A stretch of 64,000 bases of DNA from Streptomyces buecherae (GTDB taxonomy: Bacteria; Actinomycetota; Actinomycetes; Streptomycetales; Streptomycetaceae), in assembly GCF_014295035.1 (NCBI RefSeq), contig NZ_CP060404.1:7728501-7792500 (forward strand), in the 5' to 3' direction. This document shows, piece by piece, positions 55,418-64,000 of this stretch; position 1 is the first letter of the stretch; every line of letters begins with the position of its first letter. The notes beneath the pieces are model-generated. The model did not search any database. It saw nothing but the letters and a program-made list of their open reading frames with translations, and was not told the origin of the DNA. A program made the translations under genes and the position numbers.

Positions 55418-55922
55418 GCCAGACGACTCGTTGCGGACCCTCTTCCAGCAGGCAGCCGCCGCCGGGCAGGCCCGAGCGCGCACGGCGCCGGTCGCCCAGG
55501 TGCGCGCGCGAGGCCGGCGCGCGCACCGGCTGCGCGTCGCCGCCCTGGCGGTCGGCGCATGCCTGGTCCTCGGCTGCGGGACCGCCGCCACGGCGGCGTG
55601 GCTGCCGGGCGAGTCCGCGCCGGCCGCGCCGGCCACCCGACCACCCTCACCCGCCACGACGCCGTCACCCACGACCACGTCACCGCCGACCCACCCGCCG
55701 GCGACCCGTGAGGCGACACACCCCCCGGGCGGCTCGGCGAACCCCCACACGCGAGGCGGCGCGCGCACCACCGCGCCACCCCCGGGGGCACCGTCGGGCG
55801 AGAGCACGGCGGACAGCTCCGACGGCCCGCCCCCACCCGACGGAACCGGACGCACCGCCGCCTCCGCGACCCTTCCGCCAAGCCACCCGCCGACGCACGA
55901 TGCGGGCGACACGGCGCACTGA
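55410..55922 (+). CDS. Single-pass membrane protein with a Pro/Thr-rich tail, possible anti-sigma partner
   Basis: 170 residues: a short N-terminal cytoplasmic part (DSLRTLFQQAAAAGQ, about 40 residues), one membrane segment around RVAALAVGACLVLGCGTAATAA, and a long low-complexity extracytoplasmic tail rich in Pro, Thr and Ser. It overlaps the sigma gene by 8 bases and has AAGGAGG before its GTG. Topology and position suggest an anti-sigma or sensor role. No zinc-binding HxxxCxxC motif of ZAS proteins is seen, so this is inference. Confidence 0.78.
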   Translation: MPEPDDSLRTLFQQAAAAGQARARTAPVAQVRARGRRAHRLRVAALAVGACLVLGCGTAATAAWLPGESAPAAPATRPPSPATTPSPTTTSPPTHPPATREATHPPGGSANPHTRGGARTTAPPPGAPSGESTADSSDGPPPPDGTGRTAASATLPPSHPPTHDAGDTAH

Positions 55923-56016
55923 GCCACCCCGCCCGCCCCGTAACCCAGCCCCCGCTTCCGTGGCCGCGCGCCACCGGGAGTCGCCCGCACGCCCTCCCCA
56001 CCCCAGAGAGCCCCGC

Positions 56017-57318
56017 ATGCCGCCTTCGCCGACCCGGTCGCCCGACGCCGAACCCGCGCCCGAGCCCTCCGACACGTCTGTCACGCCCGCCACGGACCCG
56101 CCTTCCGAGCCCGCCGAACAGTCCGCCTCCCGACCCGCCTCGGGGCGCGCGAGCGGCCCGCACCGCTGGCCGATGGTCTGGTGGCAGCGGCTGGGCGCCG
56201 CCGACCGCGAGGTGTTGTGGCTGTACCTGCTGACGCGAATAGGCGTGTGGACCACCGCCTACTGCGCCCGGTGGGCGTTCCCGTCCGACGCCCGCTCCCA
56301 TGACGCCGGCCCCGTACTCGCCCCGTTCCAGCGGTGGGACTGGGGTTTCTTCCTCAAGGTGGCCCGCGACGGCTACTTCCCCGCGGAGCCGGCCGGCGAG
56401 GCGGGTGCCGGAGACAACCGGGAGGCGTTCTTCCCCGGCCTGCCGCTCCTGCTGCGCGCCGTGCACTCGGTGGTGCCGAGTTGGGGCGCGTCCGGGTTGC
56501 TGATCTCCTTCGGCGCCGGCGCCGTCGCCGTCGTGGCGCTGGCCCGCATAGCCCGGACACACCTGTCGCACGCGGACGCGGGACGTCGTACGGCCTTGTT
56601 CCTGCTGCTCTCGCCCTGCGCGATCTTCCTGGCCGTCGGCTACAGCGAAGCCCTCTTCCTCGCCTTCGCGCTGCCCGCGTGGCTCGCCGCCCAACGGAAC
56701 CGCTGGGCCCTGGCCGCCGTCCTGACCGCCCTGGCCACCACCGTGCGGATCACGGGACTCTTCCTCGCCGCCGCCATCGTCGTGCAGTTCTTCCTGACGG
56801 CCCGCGCCCGCGCGAGCTGGCGCTCACTGCCGTGGCTGGCGCTGCCCGTGCTGCCCGTCGCCCTCTACACCTGGTACCTGCACGCGCGGACCGGCGACTG
56901 GATGGCATGGCAGCACGCCCAGGAACGCGGCTGGCGCCGCGACTTCCACACCCCCTGGGACGCCTGGGCCCACACCTGGCAGGCCGCCTTCACCCCCGCC
57001 CACTCCACCACCGGCTACAGCCTGATGTTCCAGGCCGAGCTGGTCGCCATGGTGGTCGGGGTGCTCCTCCTCGGGTTGCTGGTGCTGCGCCGGCACTGGG
57101 CCGAGGCCACGTACGTGGCGCTCAACCTGTGGGCCCTCGGTACGTCCTACTGGTACATGTCCATCCCGCGCGCCACCCTCCTGTGGTGGCCGCTGTGGGT
57201 GGCCCTGGCGGCGTGGAGCATACGCGTGCCCCGGTTCAAGACCGCGTACGTCTGCCTCGTCGCCCCCGTGACGACCATCGTCGCCCTCACCTTCCTCACC
57301 GGCCGATGGGCCGGCTGA
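56017..57318 (+). CDS. PIG-V-like integral membrane mannosyltransferase
   Basis: 433 residues. After a ~50-residue Pro/Ser-rich cytoplasmic N-terminus come about ten hydrophobic segments (for example LLISFGAGAVAVVALARI, LALPVLPVALYTWYL, VAMVVGVLLLGLLVL). FQRWDWGFFLKVARDGY is the PIG-V/GT-C loop pattern with its conserved Trp-Asp and Tyr, and EAFFPGLPLLLR follows. Actinomycete members transfer mannose from polyprenyl-phosphate mannose to lipids or cell-envelope glycans. The ATG at 56017 has CAGAGAG upstream. Confidence 0.88.
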   Translation: MPPSPTRSPDAEPAPEPSDTSVTPATDPPSEPAEQSASRPASGRASGPHRWPMVWWQRLGAADREVLWLYLLTRIGVWTTAYCARWAFPSDARSHDAGPVLAPFQRWDWGFFLKVARDGYFPAEPAGEAGAGDNREAFFPGLPLLLRAVHSVVPSWGASGLLISFGAGAVAVVALARIARTHLSHADAGRRTALFLLLSPCAIFLAVGYSEALFLAFALPAWLAAQRNRWALAAVLTALATTVRITGLFLAAAIVVQFFLTARARASWRSLPWLALPVLPVALYTWYLHARTGDWMAWQHAQERGWRRDFHTPWDAWAHTWQAAFTPAHSTTGYSLMFQAELVAMVVGVLLLGLLVLRRHWAEATYVALNLWALGTSYWYMSIPRATLLWWPLWVALAAWSIRVPRFKTAYVCLVAPVTTIVALTFLTGRWAG

Positions 57319-57320
57319 AC

Positions 57321-57338
57321 AGCCCGGGCCACCGGGCT
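57321..57338. terminator. Short hairpin after the mannosyltransferase
   Basis: AGCCCGG / CCGGGCT, 7-bp stem with a GCCA loop, two bases after the stop codon. Confidence 0.5.
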
Positions 57339-57459
57339 GAACACCCCGGGCCGCCTAAGCCGGCGGTCGACACCCGCGCACCGGAGCGCCCGGGACGGGG
57401 GCCGGGCCGCGGCGGCGTACGATCACTCGGTCCCGGCCTGGCAAGGAGCGACCCTCAAG

Positions 57460-58143
57460 GTGACCGCCGTCATTCCACCGTCCCGTACCGCCCCCGAGCT
57501 GCTGCGGGTGCGGCGACTCGCCCGTGACGAGGACGGCGAGCGGCTGACCAGCCTGCTGTGGCGGGCCGGCCCGGGCTGGCGGATGATCAGCAGTTCCGTG
57601 CTCGGCGGCGGCATCGGGGAACGGGCCTGGGTCCTCAACGCCCAGGTCTCCCACGGCTACCGCCGCACCGACCCCGAGCGGCACCTCGCCGACCTGGCCC
57701 GCGCCGCCGGCGCCGACGGCCCCGGGGTCGGGCTCATGACGGCCGCCGACGTCCGGGCGTACGGCCGCGCCCACGACGGCGGCGTGGCGGCGATCGCCAC
57801 CACGGGCCTGGGCGTGCGCGGGTGGGCGGCATCGCCGGCACCTGGCACACCCACGCCCGCGCGCCCCGGCACGATCAACATCGTGGTGGCCGTGCCGGCG
57901 GCGCTGACCGACGCGGCCCTGGTCAACGCGGTGGCGACCGCGACCGAGGCCAAGGTGCAGGCGCTCATCGACGCCGGCTACGACTGCTCCGGCACCCCCA
58001 CCGACGCCGTGTGCGTCGCCGCGCGCTCCCCACGCCCCGACATGGAGTGCCACGCCTTCGCCGGCCCGCGCTCCCTGTGGGGCGCGCGTCTGGCGCGCGC
58101 GGTCCACCACGCCGTCCGCTCCGCCGCCCGACCCGCGACCTGA
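57460..58143 (+). CDS. cbiZ: Adenosylcobinamide amidohydrolase (CbiZ)
   Basis: 227 residues. GTINIVVAVPAALTDAALV, ATEAKVQALIDAGYDCSGT and the following PTDAVCVA form the CbiZ-family core. CbiZ removes the aminopropanol group of adenosylcobinamide to give adenosylcobyric acid during cobamide salvage. GTG 57460 is used with AAGGAG at 57443-57448, a somewhat long spacing. No other cobalamin genes are adjacent and I see no cobalamin riboswitch in the short upstream region. Confidence 0.88.
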   Translation: MTAVIPPSRTAPELLRVRRLARDEDGERLTSLLWRAGPGWRMISSSVLGGGIGERAWVLNAQVSHGYRRTDPERHLADLARAAGADGPGVGLMTAADVRAYGRAHDGGVAAIATTGLGVRGWAASPAPGTPTPARPGTINIVVAVPAALTDAALVNAVATATEAKVQALIDAGYDCSGTPTDAVCVAARSPRPDMECHAFAGPRSLWGARLARAVHHAVRSAARPAT

Positions 58144-58183
58144 GCACACCCCCGGGACCGGCACCCGGCTCGGGCGTCGGGGA

Positions 58184-58744
58184 TCACCGCGCCGCGATCG
58201 ACGTGGTCCACTCGTCGACGGTGACGACGTCCGCCCACTGCGGGAACAGCCGCTCGACCAGCGCCCGGTGCAACTCCGGATCGAGGTCGAGGCAGCCGTC
58301 GGACAGGACCGTGAGGCCGAAGTCCAGGTCGTTGGCCTGGCACAGGGTGGACAGCACCACGGCGCTGGTGGCGATGCCGGTGAGCACGAGCCGGTCGATG
58401 CCGCGGGCTCTGAGTACGACATCGAGATCGCTGCCCGATAACGCGCTCGCCCGCCTCTTGGTGATGACCACCTCGCCCGGCCGGGGCGCGACCGCCGGAT
58501 GGATCTCGGTGCCCGGGGCGCCTTCGACGTAGAGGCCGGCCTCGGCGATGGCGGTCAACGCCCTGTTGCGCGTGCCGACTTCGGGGAAGCCCGGGCGGAA
58601 CGCGATGACCACGTAGATCACGGGTATCTCCGCCGCCCGCGCCGCGTCGATCGCCCTGCGCACCCGTGGCAGGTACCCGGAGCCGTCGTCGGCGATGTTC
58701 ACGATGGCCTGTTGGACGTCCATCACGAGAAGGGCGCTGCTCAT
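58184..58744 (-). CDS. Isochorismatase-like hydrolase lacking the catalytic Cys
   Basis: 186 residues, isochorismatase/cysteine-hydrolase fold with the N-terminal Asp (LLVMDVQQAIV) and Lys (VITKRRASAL). At the site where cysteine hydrolases have TGxxTxxCV, this protein reads TGIATSAVVLST, with Val in place of Cys. Isochorismatases proper also lack the Cys, so a non-cysteine mechanism is possible. The ATG at 58744 has GGAG six bases upstream. The substrate is unknown. Confidence 0.85.
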   Translation of the reverse strand: MSSALLVMDVQQAIVNIADDGSGYLPRVRRAIDAARAAEIPVIYVVIAFRPGFPEVGTRNRALTAIAEAGLYVEGAPGTEIHPAVAPRPGEVVITKRRASALSGSDLDVVLRARGIDRLVLTGIATSAVVLSTLCQANDLDFGLTVLSDGCLDLDPELHRALVERLFPQWADVVTVDEWTTSIAAR

Positions 58745-59002
58745 GTCGTCTCCAGGAACGAAGTCGGTTCGGCGTCGCGACGGGCGGCCCCCGACACCCC
58801 CGAATCGCGCGCGACCCCTGGTGCCCGGCGAGCGCCGCCCCCGTCGGGCAGGCCGCGACCGGCGGGCACCTGGCCGGCAGTCCGTGCGACGCGGGGTGAC
58901 CGACGCTGCCCGACACAACCTGGCGGTGAGCCTAGCCAACCGGGTCCGCGGCCCCACGACCCCCGGTGTCGGCAACGGGGCCTCGCCCCTACGCTGCTGG
59001 CA

Positions 59003-59671
59003 ATGGTGCGCGAACCCGTGGAACTGGTGATCTTCGACTGTGACGGCGTGTTGGTGGACAGCGAGCGCATATGCGTCAAGGTAGACGCGGTGATCATGGC
59101 TGATCTGGGGTGCGCGTTCACCGAGGCCGAGATCATCGAGCGCTTCGTGGGCTCGTCCACCGAGGTCTACACCGCCGCCGTGGAGGAACGCCTCGGACGA
59201 CGCCTGGAAAAGGACTGGCAGCAGCGGTACGAGCACCTGTACCAGGCCGCCTTCGAGGCCGAACTGACCGCCGTCGACGGCATCGCCGAGGCACTGCACC
59301 GGCTCACCCACGCCACCTGCGTGGCGTCCAACGGTGACCACGCCGGCATCAGGCGGAGCCTGGAACTCGCCGACCTGGCCGGCCACTTCGAGGAACGCGT
59401 CTTCAGCGCCGCCGACGTCCCCCGGGGCAAGCCCGCCCCCGACCTCTTCCTGCACGCCGCCCACACCATGGGCGTCAACCCCCGACATTGCGTGGTGGTC
59501 GAGGACAGCGCGTACGGCGTCCAGGCCGCTCGCGCCGCCGGCATGCGGGCCTTCGGCTACTGCGGCGGCCTGACGCCGGCCGCGCGGTTGGAGGGGCCGG
59601 CCACCGTCGTCTTCGACGACATGCGCGAACTGCCCCAACTGCTGGCGGCGGCTGCCCCGCCGCCCGCCTGA
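59003..59671 (+). CDS. HAD-superfamily phosphatase (beta-phosphoglucomutase-like)
   Basis: 222 residues. FDCDGVLVDSE carries the nucleophile and acid/base Asp of HAD motif I. CVASNGD is motif II, the Lys of PRGKPAPDLF motif III, and VVEDSAYGVQAA motif IV. The alpha-helical C1 cap lies at about 18-85. Such proteins dephosphorylate small sugar or nucleotide phosphates. ATG 59003 is the only start before motif I. Convergent with the alcohol dehydrogenase. Confidence 0.9.
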   Translation: MVREPVELVIFDCDGVLVDSERICVKVDAVIMADLGCAFTEAEIIERFVGSSTEVYTAAVEERLGRRLEKDWQQRYEHLYQAAFEAELTAVDGIAEALHRLTHATCVASNGDHAGIRRSLELADLAGHFEERVFSAADVPRGKPAPDLFLHAAHTMGVNPRHCVVVEDSAYGVQAARAAGMRAFGYCGGLTPAARLEGPATVVFDDMRELPQLLAAAAPPPA

Positions 59672-59848
59672 GCCCGTACGAAGCGGTCGGCGACGGACAG
59701 GAACCCGGCCGGCCACCTCCGGGAACGGCGTCGCGACCGGCCAGGGGAGCGGGAGTCGGCCAGACGCGGCGCCGCCGGATGTCACCCCGGCGGGGCCGCG
59801 CGCGCGGTGCGCACACCCCACGCACGTTGTCACCGGCGTGGCGGGGCG

Positions 59849-61009
59849 TCAGGCGTAGATCTCGGCGTACAGGCCCTGGATCTCCTCGGCGGTGGGCACG
59901 GCGGGGTTGTTGCCTGGGGAACCGGAGGCGAGGGCCTGCTCGGCCATGAGCGGGGTCAGGCCGGTCCAGGTCTCCCGGTCGATGCCGTAGCCCTGGGGGG
60001 TGGGCACGTCCAGGTCGTGGCAGAGCGTACGCAGGGCGTCGACGAGCTTGTCGGCGGCCCGCACGTCGCCGTCGGCGTCGCTCGCGACGCCGAGCGCGCG
60101 GGCGCAGTCGGCGTACCGGCCCGGCGCCGAGGGCACCGAGAAGGCGGTCACCGCGGGGAAGAGCATGGCGTTCGACAGGCCGTGGGCGACGTGGAAGTGC
60201 GCGCCGATCGGGCGGCTCATGCCGTGGACGAGCGCCACGCTGGAGTTGGAGAAGGCGATGCCGGCCTGGGTGGCGGCGAGCATCATGGCCTCGCGGGCCT
60301 CGGCGTCGGTGCCGTCCGCGTAGACGCGCCGCAGATGGCGGCCGATGGTCGTGATGGCGGTGAGCGCGAGGCCGTCCGAGAAGGGGTTGGCCTTGCGGCT
60401 CACGTACGCCTCGACCGCGTGGGTGAGCGCGTCGATGCCGGTGTCCGCGGTCAGCCGGGGCGGCATCGACATGGTCAGCTCCACGTCGACGATGGCGGCC
60501 AGCGGCAGGAACGCCGGGCCCATGCAGAGCATCTTCTCGTCGTTGGCGCTGTCGGTGATGATGGTGAACTGGGTCGCCTCCGACCCGCTGCCGGCCGTGG
60601 TGGGCACGGCGATCACGGGCAGGGCGGGGCCGTGGTTGACGCGCGGGGCCTTGTAGTCGCGCATCGAACCACCCTGGACGCCGAGCAGGGCCAGCGCCTT
60701 GGCGGTGTCCATCGGGCTGCCACCGCCGAACCCGACCACCACGTCCGCCTCGTGCTCGTGCAGCGCCTTCAACCCCGGGGCCAGGGAGTCGGTCGTCGGA
60801 TCGGGCACCGTGCCGGAGAAGACGCACGGGTGCAGGCCAGCGGCTCGCAGCGGTGCCGCCAGCCGCTCGGCCGCGCCCGTCCCGGTCAGGAACCCGTCCG
60901 TCACGACGAGCGGGCGACTCAGTCCGAGTCCGGTGATGACGTCGCCCAACTCACCGGCGGCACCGCGGCCGACGCGCAGGACCCGCGGCAGGGACAGGCT
61001 TGCGATCAT
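59849..61009 (-). CDS. Iron-containing alcohol dehydrogenase
   Basis: 386 residues, group III Fe-ADH. NAD(P) binding: GFGGGSPMDTAKA. The second motif is PTTAGSGSEAT. Metal site: GIDALTHAVEAYVS, then SSVALVHGMSRPIGAHFHVAHG with the His ligands. It oxidises or reduces small alcohols or aldehydes; the substrate is undefined. ATG 61009 is chosen because it lies at the conserved start and has AGAGG upstream; the frame runs 23 codons further. A 395-base gap separates it from the divergent epimerase. Confidence 0.92.
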   Translation of the reverse strand: MIASLSLPRVLRVGRGAAGELGDVITGLGLSRPLVVTDGFLTGTGAAERLAAPLRAAGLHPCVFSGTVPDPTTDSLAPGLKALHEHEADVVVGFGGGSPMDTAKALALLGVQGGSMRDYKAPRVNHGPALPVIAVPTTAGSGSEATQFTIITDSANDEKMLCMGPAFLPLAAIVDVELTMSMPPRLTADTGIDALTHAVEAYVSRKANPFSDGLALTAITTIGRHLRRVYADGTDAEAREAMMLAATQAGIAFSNSSVALVHGMSRPIGAHFHVAHGLSNAMLFPAVTAFSVPSAPGRYADCARALGVASDADGDVRAADKLVDALRTLCHDLDVPTPQGYGIDRETWTGLTPLMAEQALASGSPGNNPAVPTAEEIQGLYAEIYA

Positions 61010-61404
61010 GAAGAACCTCTCGACGGATGAGGCGGGAGAGCTCAGCGCTCCGTGGCTGTTCGACTCTGCCGCCCGCACCCCGCGAGTTCAACAGTGCGGG
61101 CGACGGGCGCGACGTGGAGGGTCACGGGGACGGCGGCGATCTCCCGTACGCGGCCCCCCGACCGACGCCCGACCTCACCCGCGTGGGGCTCATGCGGTCG
61201 CGGGCCGCGGGGAGTTCGCGGGAGGGGCTTCGGGGGTGTTCGGTCGCGGGGTGGGCTCGCGGGTGACGGCGAACGCGCGCGGCCGGGGTGGACGAGGAAG
61301 ACCGCTCTCAGCAGGGGGATCACCGCGGGCCACGGCACGAGGACCCCCGCGCTCGGCACGGCGAGGGGCCGCCTAAGCTCAGTGGCACGCCGAGGAGGAA
61401 TCTC
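61010..61404. other. 395-base divergent intergenic region
   Basis: It lies between two divergent genes and should hold both promoters. No gene, RNA or clear operator is recognised. The RBS of the epimerase (GAGGAGG, 61392-61398) is at its right end. Confidence 0.6.
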
Positions 61405-62358
61405 ATGAAGATAGTGATACCTGGGGGAACCGGACAGGTAGGCACGATCCTGGATCGGGCGCTGACCGCCGCCGGACACGAGGTCGTGGTGCTCACCAGA
61501 CGGCCGGTGCGCGAGCGGCAGGTCCGGTGGGACGGCAGGACGCTCGGGCCGTGGGCCGAGGCGATCGACGGCAGTGACGTCGTGGTCAACCTGGCCGGAC
61601 GCAGCGTGAGTTGCCGCTACACCGCGGCGAACCTGCGGGCCATGATGGACTCACGGGTGGACTCCGCGCGCGTGGTGGGTGAGGCCATCGCGTCCGCCTC
61701 CCGGCCCCCTCGGGTGTGGTTGCAGATGAGCACCGCCACCATCTACGCCCACCGCTTCGACGCACCCAACGACGAGGCCACCGGCGCGCTCGGGGGCACG
61801 GAACCCCGCGTCCCGGGTTACTGGGCGTACAGCGTCGACATCGCCCGGAACTGGGAGCAGGCCCAGGAGGAGGCCGACACCCCGCACACCCGCAAGGTCG
61901 CCCTGCGCGCCACCATGGTGATGAGCCCCGACCGCGGTGGCGTCTTCGACGTCCTGTCGTGGCTGGCGCGGCTCGGGCTCGGCGGCCCGGTCGCGGGCGG
62001 CGCCCAGTACGTGTCCTGGATCCACGACCACGACTTCGTCCGCGCGGTCGAGTTCCTGGTCGACCGGGACGACTTCAGCGGTCCGGTGAACCTCGCCGCC
62101 CCCGCCCCGTTGCCGCAGCGCGCGTTCATGCGTGCGCTGCGCACCGCCTGGGGCGTCCCGGTGGGGCTGCCGGCGACCAGGTGGATGGCCGAACTCGGCG
62201 CGTTCGCGCTGCGCTCGGACACCGAGCTGCTGTTGAAGAGTCGCCGCGTCGTCCCGGGCCGGCTCCTCGAAGCGGGCTTCACCTTCGACCACGCCCGGTG
62301 GCCACAGGCCGCCGACGACCTCGTACGGCGCGCACGCGGCGGACGACGCTCCCGGTGA
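61405..62358 (+). CDS. NAD(P)-dependent epimerase, TIGR01777/SulA-like family
   Basis: 317 residues. N-terminal Rossmann motif GGTGQVGT, then NLAGRSVSCRYTAANLRAM, typical of the TIGR01777 (YfcH/SDR39U1) family. STATIYAHR with Tyr follows, then the DUF1731-like C-terminal end (LLLKSRRVVPGRLLEAGF). The physiological substrate of the family is unsettled. A strong GAGGAGGAA RBS precedes the ATG. Confidence 0.92.
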   Translation: MKIVIPGGTGQVGTILDRALTAAGHEVVVLTRRPVRERQVRWDGRTLGPWAEAIDGSDVVVNLAGRSVSCRYTAANLRAMMDSRVDSARVVGEAIASASRPPRVWLQMSTATIYAHRFDAPNDEATGALGGTEPRVPGYWAYSVDIARNWEQAQEEADTPHTRKVALRATMVMSPDRGGVFDVLSWLARLGLGGPVAGGAQYVSWIHDHDFVRAVEFLVDRDDFSGPVNLAAPAPLPQRAFMRALRTAWGVPVGLPATRWMAELGAFALRSDTELLLKSRRVVPGRLLEAGFTFDHARWPQAADDLVRRARGGRRSR

Positions 62359-62452
62359 GCGCTCCGGCCCCCGCCACGCCCGCGCCGGCCGCACGGCTGC
62401 CACCGCCCATACGGGGCTCGCGACCCCGTGACCCTCGCCTACGCTTTCTCGC

Positions 62453-63058
62453 ATGAGCCGTTGGGAAGAACTCACTGGTGGGACGTCCGGAGAAGGCTAT
62501 GCCGCCCGGTTCGCGGCCCTGGCCGAGAGCGGGAAGGACATGCACGGGGAGGCGCGGTTCTGCGCCACGCTGGTCCCTCCCGGGGCGCGGGTGCTGGATG
62601 CCGGGTGTGGCACCGGGCGCGTCATGATCCGACTGGCGGAGCTGGGATACGACTGTGTCGGCGTCGACCTCGACGCGTCCATGCTGGCGGTGGCCCGCCG
62701 CCAGGCGCCGGAACTGCCGTGGTTCCAGGCCGACCTGGCGAGTCTCGACCTTGCCGAGCTGGGCGTGGCCGCGGGCTTTGACCTGGTGGTCGCCGCCGGC
62801 AACATCTTCCCGCTGCTCGCCTCGGGCACCGAGGCCACGGTGGTCAGCCGACTGGCCGCGATGCTGCGCCCGGGCGGATTCCTGGTCGCGGGGTTCGGCC
62901 TGGACGAGGCCCACCTGCCGGTGCCGCCCAGCATCACCCTGGCCGAGTACGACGCCTACTGCGCCACGGCGGGCCTCACCCTCGTCGACCGCTTCGCGAC
63001 GTGGGACGCCCACCCGTACGACGACGGCGGCTACGCCGTGAGCGTCCACCGAGGCTGA
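62453..63058 (+). CDS. Class I SAM-dependent methyltransferase
   Basis: 201 residues. Motif I VLDAGCGTGRVMIRL, post-I acidic VGVDLDASML, motif II FDLVVAAGNIF and motif III LRPGGFLVAGF are all visible. It is small, with no added substrate-recognition domain, so the methyl acceptor cannot be predicted. The ATG at 62453 is the first start after an upstream stop. It converges on the truncated methyltransferase gene. Confidence 0.9.
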   Translation: MSRWEELTGGTSGEGYAARFAALAESGKDMHGEARFCATLVPPGARVLDAGCGTGRVMIRLAELGYDCVGVDLDASMLAVARRQAPELPWFQADLASLDLAELGVAAGFDLVVAAGNIFPLLASGTEATVVSRLAAMLRPGGFLVAGFGLDEAHLPVPPSITLAEYDAYCATAGLTLVDRFATWDAHPYDDGGYAVSVHRG

Positions 63059-63211
63059 TACGCCGGAGCGCCCCGCGAGGCGGTGGTGCCCGTCTCGACG
63101 CTCCGCAGCGGACAGCCCCCGGCACGCGGGCCCAGACCCACGGAGATCATGGCCAGCCAGGAGACCCGCTGCGGGGGAGGGGGCCGTGCGGGCGCGTCAC
63201 CCTCGGGTGGC

Positions 63212-63689
63212 TCACCCGGTGCGGCCCCACAGGCCGTACATGCACGCCTCGCTCGCGTCGGCCTCGACCGCCCCGTCGGGGCGCCACTGGTTGGTGGCCA
63301 CGATGCCCGGGGGCAGCACGGTGACGCCCGCGTGGTCCATCAGGGCGCGGAGCTCGTGCTCGCCGCGCATGTGGGAGGGGATGCCGAAGCTTTCGTAGAC
63401 CTCCTGCATCCGTCGCACCTTGGGACGGTCGAAGTCGTACGTGCCGTGGGAGAGGACGAGGATGCTGCCGGGGGCGAGCGCGCCCGTGTACCTCTTCAGC
63501 ATGTTGGGGACGTCGACGCTGGTGATGTAGGGGATGACCGCGCCCAGGAGCACGGCCGCGGGGCGGGTGAGGTCGATGGTCTCGCGCACGGCGAGGGAGC
63601 GCAGGACGGTGTCGGGGTCGCCGATGTCGGCCACGAGGTAGGACACCGTGCCCTCGCTGCCGGTGGGGCCTTGCTCCGCCAGGGTTCAT
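63212..63689 (-). CDS. SAV_2177-type SAM-dependent methyltransferase, 5'-truncated by aberrant sequence
   Basis: About 158 C-terminal residues. SYLVADIGDPD, AVLLGAVIPYI, LAPGSILVLSHGTYD and the final EACMYGLWGR match the actinomycete SAV_2177/DUF574 family of predicted methyltransferases, which are normally near 270 residues. The reading frame stays family-like upstream of the GTG at 63646 to about 63690 (TLAEQGPTGSEGTV), then meets a TGA and the sequence changes abruptly to AT-rich DNA. The loss of the N-terminal SAM-binding half is therefore due to the window or contig end, not to a real short protein. Confidence 0.8.
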
Positions 63690-64000
63690 TCGGCGGGATG
63701 GTCGCACTTAATATCATATCCTTTTACCTTTTTCTATTTTCATATTTAATTCTTTAATTTTTTCTTTCTTTACTTCAATTAATTCTATGAATTTTTCTTA
63801 ATATTTTCTTCTCTTAATATTATATTAATTTTCTTATTTCATAATTAAAATAAAAAAACAACTAACACTTTAATTCAAGAACAAAAAACAACCAAAAACC
63901 CCACCACCAATAAAAAACCAAACTAACCCAAACAAAACCCCATACCCAATAATAATACAAAAAAATTAAAATATTTATTTATATTAATTTTCTCTATATT
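63690..64000. other. G-depleted AT-rich tract, probable assembly artefact
   Basis: From about 63690-63715 the composition collapses from very high GC to AT-rich. Between 63711 and 64000 I count only two G on the + strand. The first half is T-rich and the second A/C-rich. No gene or repeat structure is present. This is not like a Streptomyces telomere, which is GC-rich and palindromic. Confidence 0.8.

Noticed and set aside
63690..64000. Linear-chromosome telomere, phage attachment site or plasmid junction at the window end
   Set aside because: There is no GC-rich palindrome, no integrase or tRNA, and the tract is nearly G-free, which fits an artefact better.

Overview
The window is very GC-rich DNA (well above 70% by eye up to about 63.69 kb). 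Genes are strongly GC3-biased, RBSs are GGAGG-like, GTG starts are common and many neighbouring genes overlap by a few bases. This is what one expects of Streptomyces or a close actinomycete. The last ~310 bp are a G-less, AT-rich tract that does not look like part of the same genome.

Region 1 (1-37.87 kb, + strand) is the downstream half of a large trans-AT type I polyketide synthase (PKS) cluster. Four collinear PKS genes (3-9380, 9384-21314, 21307-29739, 29736-34658) carry nine KS domains and no catalytically competent AT, so malonyl loading must come from an AT encoded elsewhere, presumably upstream of position 1. The order I read is: [KR]-ACP / KS-DH(0)-ACP / KS-ACP / KS-ACP-ACP-ACP // KS-DH-KR-ACP / KS-DH-KR-ACP / KS-DH(Asn) // KR-ACP / KS-ACP(0)-ACP / KS-ACP-KR // KS-AT(0)-DH(0)-ACP-TE. 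The triple ACPs carry the Trp that marks beta-branching ACPs. The PKS genes are followed by part of a beta-branching cassette: HMG-CoA-synthase-like enzyme, a PksI/MupK-like enoyl-CoA hydratase, a free-standing donor ACP with a GANS motif, and a FabG-like reductase. The donor-ACP decarboxylase KS and the first (dehydrating) hydratase are not in the window. The predicted product is a reduced, partly polyene chain with at least one beta-branch, released by a C-terminal thioesterase. I cannot name the compound. A strong bidirectional hairpin at 37841-37872 marks the end of the cluster.

Region 2 (37.9-48.3 kb, - strand) holds a universal stress protein with a candidate DosR/OsdR-type box upstream, an overlapping UDG-like / amidohydrolase / S41-protease operon, a secreted class-C-type serine hydrolase, a UvrA-like (DrrC-class) tandem ABC ATPase, and an AraC regulator with a small VOC protein.

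Region 3 (48.6-50.8 kb, + strand) is the most unusual locus. A 51-residue peptide ends in three copies of GCIS spaced by a nine-residue repeat. It has its own promoter and a strong RBS, and is followed by a PaaK-like adenylate-forming enzyme with an altered P-loop and by a small protein with a DEIWH motif. It looks like a minimal RiPP-type (or peptide-conjugating) cassette that I cannot assign to any known class.

Region 4 (50.9-63.7 kb) contains ordinary accessory actinomycete genes: extradiol dioxygenase, nitrobindin, DUF6924-like protein, phosphoribosyltransferase, ECF sigma factor with a membrane partner, PIG-V-like mannosyltransferase, CbiZ, isochorismatase-like protein, HAD phosphatase, Fe-dependent alcohol dehydrogenase, TIGR01777-type epimerase and two methyltransferases. 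The second methyltransferase is cut by the AT-rich tract at the window end.
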